Below are positions 1-5,384 of a DNA stretch of 6,125 nt, in pieces. The stretch's first letter is position 1. Each line of letters begins with the position of its first letter. A program made the position numbers and the translations under genes. The notes beneath the pieces are model-generated. The model saw only the letters and a program-made list of their open reading frames with translations. It had not been told where the DNA came from and searched no databases. Source of the DNA: Peptococcaceae bacterium (GTDB taxonomy: Bacteria > Bacillota > Peptococcia > Peptococcales > Peptococcaceae); the NCBI GenBank assembly GCA_017532485.1, contig JAFXJE010000083.1:1-6125 (forward strand), given 5' to 3'.

Positions 1-101
1 CTTTGCACACAGTCCTCTGAGATGTATTTATGAAGCTCATCAAGCAGGTTTTCGGAGACAACCACTTCGTAAAAATATTTTATAATGTCTTTGTTGCTCA
101 T
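1..101 (-). CDS. Partial SnoaL/NTF2-like small protein (N-terminal 33 codons, cut by window edge)
   Basis: An open frame starts at ATG 101-99 and runs off the left edge without a stop. The translation begins MSNKDIIKYFYEVVVSENLL and continues with Asp-Glu-Leu-His-Lys-Tyr-Ile-Ser-Glu-Asp-Cys-Val-Gln. A strong ribosome binding site, GAAGGAG at 115-109, lies 7 nt upstream of the ATG, which is the main reason to believe the gene. The pattern of an opening helix (K-x-I-I-x-x-F-Y-E-x-V-V), a short linker and a second helix ending in I-S-E-D-x-V resembles the start of SnoaL-like/ester-cyclase proteins of the NTF2-like fold. These are usually about 120-150 residues, and many have no known substrate. 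The fold assignment is inferred from a short stretch, so function is unknown. The gene lies downstream of the pyr operon on the same strand but beyond its terminator, so it is probably a separate transcription unit. Confidence 0.62.
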   Translation of the reverse strand, partial: MSNKDIIKYFYEVVVSENLLDELHKYISEDCVQ

Positions 102-108
102 TGCACAT

Positions 109-115
109 CTCCTTC
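109..115 (-). promoter_or_regulatory. Ribosome binding site of the left-edge partial gene
   Basis: The minus strand reads GAAGGAG, a near-perfect Shine-Dalgarno sequence 7 nt before the ATG at 101-99. It fixes the start of an open frame that would otherwise be too short to trust at the window edge. Confidence 0.7.
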
Positions 116-243
116 GTCAAATTCTTATTTATCGTTCAGTTTACTTTATCATATTTTCCTGTTCACATCAATGCTTGGTGAAATTGCCGGAGTTGGAACC
201 CATCAGTCCAAAAGGTAAAAGGGAGTATATTTTCTTTTAAGGT

Positions 244-286
244 AAAAAACCTCGCCAAGTGTTTTTATGACACTTTGGCGAGGTTT
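244..286 (-). terminator. Intrinsic terminator of the pyrBCFE operon
   Basis: Read on the minus strand, positions 286-247 form a hairpin of 15 base pairs: a 12-bp stem (AAACCTCGCCAA with TTGGCGAGGTTT), one bulged A, then GTG/CAC, closed by a 9-nt loop. A run of six T residues (249-244) overlaps the stem base and follows it. The hairpin begins 19 nt after the pyrE stop codon, where an operon terminator would be expected. On the plus strand the same stem is followed by ATCATTTTTAC, a poorer U-tract, and I see no plus-strand gene upstream that would need it. It separates pyrE from the partial gene at 1-101. Confidence 0.9.
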
Positions 287-305
287 ATCATTTTTACTTA
301 TTTAC

Positions 306-896
306 TTATTTTTTGTCTGGTCTGCTGCCTGGTTTAATTGCTGGGATTTTACCTTCTTTGCACATTGGGCAGTCTTTTTCTTCATAAGTTGCAAATTCAA
401 ATTTAATTAAGGATTGGTATGGTACTTTTAATTTTACAGTGTTGCCTGCTGTACGGTCAATGATAGAGCAAGCAGCAATTACTTCTGCACCCATACCTTG
501 TAATAAGTCTACTACTTCTTGAGCAGAGCCGCCTGTAGTGAATACGTCTTCAGTAACGATTACTTTTTGACCTGGTTCTACGGTGAAGCCTCTGCGTAAA
601 GTCATTTCACCGTTTTCGCGTTCTGCGAATAATGCAGGTACATCTAATGCTCTAGCTACTTCATACGCTACTAAGATACCACCGATTGCAGGCCCTACTA
701 CTAAGTCAGGTTTGTTATCAGCAAATTTTTCTGCTAAAGCGGAGCATACTTTTTCTGCTAATCTTGGGAATTTTAATAACTGAGAGCATTGTACATAATG
801 ACTGCTGTGTAAACCGGAAGTCAAACGGAAATGACCTTCTTTTAATGCCCCTGTTTCTTTTAAGATACTTAATACTTCTTCATTTGTTAATGCCAT
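306..896 (-). CDS. pyrE: Orotate phosphoribosyltransferase
   Basis: This cytoplasmic enzyme joins orotate to PRPP, giving orotidine 5'-monophosphate and pyrophosphate, the fifth step of UMP synthesis. The 196-residue protein has the type I phosphoribosyltransferase layout. An N-terminal hood (about 1-60) contains F-R-L-T-S-G-L-H-S, V-V-G-P-A-I-G-G-I lies at 66-74, and the PRPP-binding loop V-I-V-T-E-D-V-F-T-T-G-G-S lies at 112-124. The loop carries E-D where the E. coli enzyme has D-D. The flexible loop reads A-E-R-E-N-G-E-M-T-L-R-R-G-F (91-104) and has no lysine, so it differs from the K-rich E. coli loop. The C-terminus has a C-P-M-C-K-E-G segment (176-182) and K-P-G-S-R. These traits fit, as I recall, a subgroup common in Firmicutes and thermophiles. 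The ATG lies 2 nt after the pyrF stop, and its GGAGG (910-906) lies inside the last pyrF codons, suggesting translational coupling. It is the last gene of the operon. Confidence 0.95.
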   Translation of the reverse strand: MALTNEEVLSILKETGALKEGHFRLTSGLHSSHYVQCSQLLKFPRLAEKVCSALAEKFADNKPDLVVGPAIGGILVAYEVARALDVPALFAERENGEMTLRRGFTVEPGQKVIVTEDVFTTGGSAQEVVDLLQGMGAEVIAACSIIDRTAGNTVKLKVPYQSLIKFEFATYEEKDCPMCKEGKIPAIKPGSRPDKK

Positions 897-898
897 GT

Positions 899-1609
899 TT
901 ATTTTCCTCCGATTTCTTCAAGAATTTTTAATGCTGCTTCTCTTGGATTTTCTGCTTTAGTAATTGGTCTGCCTACTACCATATGGTCTACACCGATAGC
1001 AATAGCATCTGCAGGGGTAGTAATCCGTTTTTGGTCGCCTTTGGCTGCCCAACTTGGACGAATACCCGGACAAACTGTGATAAAGTCCTGACCACACTGT
1101 TCCTTAATCCTTGTTACTTCATGAGGTGAACATACCACCCCTGGTAAGCCGGAAGTTTGACATAACTTAGCCAAATTCAGAGCAGATGTAGCAATGTCAT
1201 CTTTAAAACCTACTCTGGCAATACCAGCTTCATCAAAGCTAGTCAGAATAGTTACACCAACCATTTTTGGTACTTTCACATTCAAACGAGCACATACCTC
1301 ATTGATTGAGTCTAAACTCATTTTCATCATCTCGGAACCACCAGAAGAATGGATAGTAAACATATCTACACCAAAAGAGGCTACCCAAGCTGCTGCCTGT
1401 GCTACAGTATTTGGAATATCATGGAATTTTAAATCTAAAAATACTTTTTTATTTTTTTGCTTCAAATAATCAACTACGCTGCCTCTGGTATTTAAAAACA
1501 ATTCCAGACCTACTTTATAAAAACTTACATCATCGCCCAGTTCATCTACCAAAGCTCTGGCTTCGTTTTCAAAAGCGTAGTCCAATGCTACAATCAGTTT
1601 GTCTGACAT
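899..1609 (-). CDS. pyrF: Orotidine 5'-phosphate decarboxylase
   Basis: This enzyme decarboxylates orotidine 5'-monophosphate to UMP, the last de novo step, without a cofactor. The 236-residue protein is a typical single-domain TIM barrel. It has Asp10 in I-V-A-L-D, Lys32 in Y-K-V-G, and the catalytic block D-L-K-F-H-D-I-P-N-T at 59-68, with Asp59, Lys61 and Asp64. Later come C-P-G-I-R-P (180-185) and the phosphate-gripping V-V-G-R-P-I-T (211-217, Arg214). All expected catalytic residues are present and the length matches bacterial PyrF. The start M-S-D-K-L-I-V-A-L-D is the usual one for the family. It lies 18 nt after pyrC. Its ribosome binding site is weaker than those of its neighbours: a G-rich GGGGG (1622-1618) 8 nt from the ATG instead of GGAGG. 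The gene ends 2 nt before pyrE. Confidence 0.97.
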   Translation of the reverse strand: MSDKLIVALDYAFENEARALVDELGDDVSFYKVGLELFLNTRGSVVDYLKQKNKKVFLDLKFHDIPNTVAQAAAWVASFGVDMFTIHSSGGSEMMKMSLDSINEVCARLNVKVPKMVGVTILTSFDEAGIARVGFKDDIATSALNLAKLCQTSGLPGVVCSPHEVTRIKEQCGQDFITVCPGIRPSWAAKGDQKRITTPADAIAIGVDHMVVGRPITKAENPREAALKILEEIGGK

Positions 1610-1627
1610 TCAGCTCGCCCCCGTATT

Positions 1628-2911
1628 TTAGACTAATTTCTCATCGCGATAAACCATTTTGCCCGCTTTAATGACCATTTCAGGCCAACCTGTTAATTTC
1701 ATACCACCAAAAGGTGTATTTTTACCTTTGGAGTAGAATTTTTGTGGTTCTACGGTCTTTTCTTGGTCAGGGTTCAAAATAAGAATATCTGCCATTTTAC
1801 CAGCCTGCAATGTACCTTTGTCAATCTGTAAAATTTCAGCTGGTCTTCTACTCATTATTGTGACAAATTCTTCCTCGTTTAGCAAGCCTTTTTTTACAAA
1901 ATTTGTCCAAATAAGTGGCACTGCTGTTTCTAAACCTACAACACCATTAGCTGCATAAGCATACTCTACTTCTTTTTCTTGTTGAGCATGTGGTGCATGG
2001 TCAGTTGCCACACAATCAATAATACCTTTCTTTAAGCCTTCAAAGACAGCCAATCTATCTTCTTCCTTGCGTAAAGGTGGATTTACTTTTGTATTAGTGT
2101 CATAACCTCTTACTGCCTCATCTGTCAATAATAAGTGATGTGGTGTTGTTTCAGCTGTTACTTTTACGCCATCAGCTTTTGCTTTCGCAACTAATTCTAC
2201 ACCACCGGCTGTACTGACATGAGCAATATGCACGCGACAACCTGTCAGTTTAGCCATGGCTAAATCTCTGGCAATAATTAAATCTTCTACTTCATTAGGA
2301 ATACCAGCTAAGCCTAATTCGGTACTTACAATACCTTCGTTCATCACACCACTGCCTAATAATTCCTTATCTTCACAGTGAGAAATCAATAATGCATTAG
2401 CCATTTTACTATAATCCATAGCTCTCCGTAATACACCTGTATGTTGAACAGTTTTACCATCATCACTAAATGCCACAGCACCTGTTCTTTTCAGTAAACC
2501 CATTTCAGTAATTTCTTCACCTGCTAAATTTTTAGTGATAGCTGCAATTGGATAAACATCAGCCAAACCATATTTAGAAGCTTTGAACATAATGGATTCG
2601 ATTACTGCTTCATGGTCAGCTACCGGATTGGTATTTGGCATACAAGCGACAGATGTAAAACCACCGTGAATAGCAGCCTGTACCCCTGTTAAAATAGTTT
2701 CTTTATGCTCATCACCAGGTTCACGCAAATGAACATGCATATCAACAGCACCAGGCATAACAATCATGCCGCTGGCATCAACAATTTCTGCACCTTCCAC
2801 TACTAAATCCTTACCAATTTTCTGAATCATGCCATCAGCTACAAAAATATCCTGTACTTCATGCAATCCCTGTGATGGGTCAACGATTAAACCGTTCTTA
2901 ATTAACATCAT
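1628..2911 (-). CDS. pyrC: Dihydroorotase, type I
   Basis: This zinc amidohydrolase cyclises N-carbamoyl-L-aspartate to dihydroorotate, the third step of UMP synthesis. The protein has 427 residues, the length of type I (Bacillus-type) dihydroorotases; the E. coli type is shorter, about 350. The metal site is complete: H-V-H at 59-61 in D-M-H-V-H-L-R-E-P-G, Asp151 in F-S-D-D-G, His178 in S-H-C-E-D, His231 in A-H-V-S, and Asp304 in T-D-H-A-P-H. A metal-bridging aspartate (Asp151) where other amidohydrolases have a carboxylated lysine is typical of this class. Arg63 and the N-P-P-L-R segment (277-281) fit substrate binding. Two ATG codons sit in tandem. The first (2911-2909) is preferred because GGAGG (2924-2920) lies 8 nt upstream of it. 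The gene overlaps the end of pyrB by 14 nt, and that GGAGG lies within pyrB codons, which suggests coupled translation. Confidence 0.97.
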   Translation of the reverse strand: MMLIKNGLIVDPSQGLHEVQDIFVADGMIQKIGKDLVVEGAEIVDASGMIVMPGAVDMHVHLREPGDEHKETILTGVQAAIHGGFTSVACMPNTNPVADHEAVIESIMFKASKYGLADVYPIAAITKNLAGEEITEMGLLKRTGAVAFSDDGKTVQHTGVLRRAMDYSKMANALLISHCEDKELLGSGVMNEGIVSTELGLAGIPNEVEDLIIARDLAMAKLTGCRVHIAHVSTAGGVELVAKAKADGVKVTAETTPHHLLLTDEAVRGYDTNTKVNPPLRKEEDRLAVFEGLKKGIIDCVATDHAPHAQQEKEVEYAYAANGVVGLETAVPLIWTNFVKKGLLNEEEFVTIMSRRPAEILQIDKGTLQAGKMADILILNPDQEKTVEPQKFYSKGKNTPFGGMKLTGWPEMVIKAGKMVYRDEKLV

Positions 2912-3830
2912 TTTGATAACCTCCCATCATGGATAATAACGCCATACGTACAGCCAAACCATTTTCAACTTGTTCATCAATTACAGACTGAACCCCGTCA
3001 GCAATTTCACCACTGATTTCAATACCACGATTAATTGGACCTGGGTGCATTACTAAACAATCAGGTTTGGCTAAGGCTAAACGTTCTTCTGTTAAGCAAT
3101 AGAACGCAGCATATTCACGCACAGATGGGAACATCCCTGCTTTTTGGCGTTCTAATTGGATACGCAGCATCACGATAACATCTGCATCTTTAACAGCCTC
3201 ATTCATGTCATAAGTTACAGTTACGCCTAAATCTGCTGCATGAGAAGGCATCAAGGTAGGTGGCGCACATAATGTAACATCAGCACCTAAAGCACGGAAG
3301 CCCCAAACATCGGAACGAGCTACACGACTGTGCAGAATATCACCGACAATAGCAATTTTCAAGCCTTCCAGACTGCCTTTCTTCTCGGTAATGGTAAACA
3401 TATCCAACAAAGCTTGTGTTGGATGCTGATGTGCACCGTCACCGGCATTGATAACTCTAGCCTTTACATTTTGAGCTAATACCTCGTGAGCACCACTAGC
3501 ACCATGGCGCATAATAATTACATCCGGTGCTAAACGGTCAATTGTCTTAGCAGTATCCTTTAAGGACTCACCTTTTGTTACACTACTGCTGCTGGCAGAA
3601 ATATTGACAACATCTGCGCCTAAATATTTGCCGGCAATTTCAAAAGAAGAACGAGTTCTTGTACTATTTTCATAGAACAAATTAATTACAGAACGCCCTC
3701 TTAAAACAGGATGCTTCTTATCTTCTCCTGCAATAACCGTTTTCATTTCTCTTGCTACCGCAAAAATTTCCTGAATTTCATCTACGCTTAAATCGCTTAA
3801 ACTCAGCAAATCCTTTTTTGCAATCGCCAT
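2898..3830 (-). CDS. pyrB: Aspartate carbamoyltransferase, catalytic chain
   Basis: This enzyme condenses carbamoyl phosphate with L-aspartate to N-carbamoyl-L-aspartate, the committed step of pyrimidine synthesis. The protein has 310 residues, normal for the catalytic chain. The N-terminal carbamoyl-phosphate domain carries F-Y-E-N-S-T-R-T-R-S-S-F-E with the S-T-R-T signature at 56-59, Lys86 in the mobile loop, Arg108-His109, and H-Q-H-P-T-Q at 134-139. The aspartate domain has Arg169 in H-S-R-V-A-R-S, Arg223 and Gln225 in L-R-I-Q, and H-P-G-P-I-N-R-G at 262-269. All known catalytic positions are intact. No regulatory chain gene (pyrI) follows, so control is probably at transcription, as in Bacillus. 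The ribosome binding site AGAGGAGG (3847-3840) lies 9 nt before the ATG. It is the first gene of the operon and lies behind a PyrR attenuator. Confidence 0.97.
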   Translation of the reverse strand: MAIAKKDLLSLSDLSVDEIQEIFAVAREMKTVIAGEDKKHPVLRGRSVINLFYENSTRTRSSFEIAGKYLGADVVNISASSSSVTKGESLKDTAKTIDRLAPDVIIMRHGASGAHEVLAQNVKARVINAGDGAHQHPTQALLDMFTITEKKGSLEGLKIAIVGDILHSRVARSDVWGFRALGADVTLCAPPTLMPSHAADLGVTVTYDMNEAVKDADVIVMLRIQLERQKAGMFPSVREYAAFYCLTEERLALAKPDCLVMHPGPINRGIEISGEIADGVQSVIDEQVENGLAVRMALLSMMGGYQNDVN

Positions 3831-3860
3831 ACCGATATACCTCCTCTAGAATAATGTTAC

Positions 3861-3891
3861 AAAAAAACCGAGCCTTTATCCCAAGGCTCGG
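3861..3891 (-). terminator. Attenuator terminator ahead of pyrB
   Basis: On the minus strand, CCGAGCCTT and AAGGCTCGG form a perfect 9-bp GC-rich stem around the 6-nt loop GGGATA, followed directly by seven T residues (3867-3861). It lies between the PyrR-binding loop and pyrB, 30 nt before the start codon, and is the conditional terminator of the pyr leader. Confidence 0.95.
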
Positions 3892-3983
3892 CAAAATACA
3901 CGTTACCCTAAAATAACGAAACCGACAGACTCACCTTGACAGCCTCACGGGACTGACTTAAAGGATAAAGTGTTCTCTTTTCT
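3861..3983 (-). promoter_or_regulatory. PyrR-responsive attenuator leader of the pyr operon
   Basis: The minus strand between the pyr promoter and pyrB carries AGTCCCGTGAGGCT at 3954-3941. This matches the PyrR-binding loop consensus ARUCCNGNGAGGYU at every position. It folds as CAGUC/GGCUG around the loop CCGUGA, with a lower stem of CCUU (3964-3961) and AAGG (3937-3934), giving the anti-antiterminator. The same AAGG can instead pair with CCUU (3886-3883) in the 5' arm of the terminator, helped by UCGG (3925-3922) with CCGA (3891-3888). A small hairpin, CGUUA/UAACG, lies between these helices. The two folds are mutually exclusive. By analogy with Bacillus, UMP- or UTP-bound PyrR stabilises the first fold, the terminator forms and the operon is switched off. 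No pyrR gene is in the window. The motif is seen directly; the switching is inferred. Confidence 0.92.
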
Positions 3984-3988
3984 GCATT

Positions 3989-4017
3989 ATTATAGCAATT
4001 TCTTGGCTTTATTGCAA
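3989..4017 (-). promoter_or_regulatory. Sigma-A type promoter of the pyr operon
   Basis: The minus strand has TTGCAA (4017-4012) as -35, a 17-bp spacer, and a consensus TATAAT (3994-3989) as -10. Transcription should start near 3983, leaving a leader of about 150 nt that contains the complete PyrR attenuator. A perfect palindrome, TATTGCAATA (4019-4010), overlaps the -35. Confidence 0.85.
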
Positions 4018-4051
4018 TACTATCAAGACAGGTAATTTTTGCTATTTTCTG

Positions 4052-4080
4052 TGGCTATTTATCATATTTTTTGTTATAAT
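4052..4080 (+). promoter_or_regulatory. Extended -10 promoter of ahcY
   Basis: A consensus TATAAT lies at 4075-4080 and is preceded by TG at 4072-4073 (TGnTATAAT), an extended -10. The -35 at the ideal 17-bp spacing is poor (TGGCTA, 4052-4057), as is common for extended -10 promoters. The predicted start near 4087 leaves an untranslated leader of about 31 nt, too short for a SAM or SAH riboswitch. The promoter fires divergently from the pyr promoter, with the two -35 regions about 35 bp apart. Confidence 0.75.
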
Positions 4081-4117
4081 AGTAGGGCAAAAATTATCCT
4101 AAGGAGGAATTTAATTT

Positions 4118-5362
4118 ATGGAAAGCCAAATTCGTGATATTGCATTAGCACCTCAGGGTCATCATAAAATCAACTGGGTTAAAAATCATATGCCAATCTT
4201 AAATCAATTGGAAAAAGAATTTGCCGCAACTAAACCTTTTGCCGGCAAAAAAGTAGCTATTTGTCTGCACTTAGAAGCTAAAACTGCTTATCTTGCTTTA
4301 GTAGTTCAAGCTGGTGGTGCCGAAGTTTCTGTAGCTGCCAGCAACCCTCTTTCTACTCAAGATGATGTAGTTGCTGCTTTAGTAGACAGTGGCGTGACAG
4401 CTTTTGCTTGGCATGGTGCTACCGAAGAAGAATATTTTGCCCATCTTGAGGCTTTAGCTCAAACTAAGCCTGATTTGTTCATTGATGATGGCAGCGACTT
4501 AACCAGCCTATTACACAGCAAACATCCTGAACTTTTAGCCGATATTATCGGTGGCTGTGAAGAAACTACTACTGGTATCATTCGCCTGCGTTCTATGGCC
4601 AAAGACAACGCTTTACGTGTCCCTATGATTGCTGTTAATGATGCTATGACTAAATATTTCTTTGATAATCGCTACGGCACAGGTCAATCTGCGTGGGATG
4701 CTATTATGCGCACTACCAACCTTGTAGTTGCTGGTAAAACTGTTGTTGTTGCAGGCTATGGCTGGTGTGGTAAAGGCGTGGCTATGCGTTCTAAAGGTTT
4801 AGGGGCTAATGTTATCGTAACTGAAGTTGACCCAATCAAAGCTATTGAAGCTTACATGGACGGTTTCCATGTAATGAAAATGATTGATGCAGCTCCATTA
4901 GGTGACTACTTCATCACTGTTACTGGTGATAAAAATGTTCTGACTAAAGAACATTTTGCAGTTATCAAAGATAAAGCTATTATGGCTAATGCTGGTCACT
5001 TCGATGTGGAAATTGATAAAGTATCCTTGGCAGAAATGACTGTAAGCCATGCTCCAACAAAACCTAACATTGAAGAATATGTTTTTGCTGATGGTCGCAA
5101 AGTATATCTCTTAGGCGAAGGTCGTTTGGTAAACTTAGCTGCGGGCGATGGTCACCCAGCTGAAATCATGGATTTAACTTTCGCTTTACAAGCGTTATCC
5201 TTAGTTCACGTTCTGACCCATCCTGAATTAGAACCTGGTGTTCATTCTGTACCAAAAGACATTGATGAACGTGTTGCTCGTTTGAAATTAGAAGCTTTAA
5301 ATATGACTATTGATACTCTGTCGGAGGAACAGGCAGCTTATCTGAACAGCTGGCAGGTATAA
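4118..5362 (+). CDS. ahcY: S-adenosylhomocysteine hydrolase (adenosylhomocysteinase), short form
   Basis: This NAD-dependent enzyme reversibly splits S-adenosyl-L-homocysteine into adenosine and homocysteine, removing a product that inhibits methyltransferases. The 414-residue protein has the substrate domain first: H-M-P-I-L (24-28), C-L-H (49-51), N-P-L-S-T-Q-D-D-V (76-84), D-D-G-S-D-L-T (123-129), E-E-T-T-T-G (148-153) and N-D-A-M-T-K (174-179), with Asp183 and Asn184. The Rossmann domain has G-Y-G-W-C-G-K-G (213-220), the ribose-binding acid Glu236, N-A-G-H-F-D (291-296) and G-D-G-H-P (343-347). The C-terminus ends in Y-L-N-S-W-Q-V and lacks the K-P-x-x-Y-R-Y tail of the longer eukaryotic and proteobacterial forms, as in clostridial, Thermotoga and archaeal enzymes. 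Some archaeal members of this short group act on S-inosylhomocysteine instead, so substrate preference is open. AAGGAGG (4101-4107) lies 10 nt before the ATG. Confidence 0.95.
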   Translation: MESQIRDIALAPQGHHKINWVKNHMPILNQLEKEFAATKPFAGKKVAICLHLEAKTAYLALVVQAGGAEVSVAASNPLSTQDDVVAALVDSGVTAFAWHGATEEEYFAHLEALAQTKPDLFIDDGSDLTSLLHSKHPELLADIIGGCEETTTGIIRLRSMAKDNALRVPMIAVNDAMTKYFFDNRYGTGQSAWDAIMRTTNLVVAGKTVVVAGYGWCGKGVAMRSKGLGANVIVTEVDPIKAIEAYMDGFHVMKMIDAAPLGDYFITVTGDKNVLTKEHFAVIKDKAIMANAGHFDVEIDKVSLAEMTVSHAPTKPNIEEYVFADGRKVYLLGEGRLVNLAAGDGHPAEIMDLTFALQALSLVHVLTHPELEPGVHSVPKDIDERVARLKLEALNMTIDTLSEEQAAYLNSWQV

Positions 5363-5369
5363 TCTCAAC

Positions 5370-5376
5370 AAGGAGG
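5370..5376 (+). promoter_or_regulatory. Ribosome binding site that fixes the TTG start of the DinG-type gene
   Basis: AAGGAGG lies 8 nt upstream of TTG 5385-5387, inside the 22-nt gap after ahcY. The next in-frame ATG, at codon 27, would remove the catalytic D-T-E motif at residues 10-12. The ribosome binding site and the domain content therefore both support TTG. Confidence 0.88.
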
Positions 5377-5384
5377 TTACATCT

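Noticed and set aside
148..176. Promoter for the left-edge gene (TATGAT at 153-148 on the minus strand).
   Set aside because: The -10 is acceptable, but no -35 of more than two matching bases exists at 17-18 bp spacing, so I did not annotate it.
30..218. Plus-strand open frame of 62 codons across the left end.
   Set aside because: It lies opposite the better supported minus-strand partial gene, has no ribosome binding site, and its product is low in recognisable features.
244..295. Bidirectional terminator acting also on the plus strand.
   Set aside because: The stem is symmetric, but the plus-strand T-run is separated from the stem by ATCA and no plus-strand gene precedes it.
583..931. Two overlapping plus-strand frames opposite pyrE.
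   Set aside because: They are antisense shadows of a fully recognised gene, lack ribosome binding sites and resemble no family.
1194..1671. Two overlapping plus-strand frames opposite pyrF and the end of pyrC.
   Set aside because: They are antisense to conserved enzymes, have no translation signals and show no domain.
3958..3987. Possible leader peptide M-Q-K-R-E-H-F-I-L before the PyrR loop on the minus strand.
   Set aside because: Its ATG lies between the -10 and the predicted transcription start, so it would probably not be in the RNA, and it has no Shine-Dalgarno sequence.
4081..4117. SAM or SAH riboswitch ahead of ahcY.
   Set aside because: The predicted leader is about 31 nt, contains no conserved riboswitch core and has no hairpin beyond the ribosome binding site.
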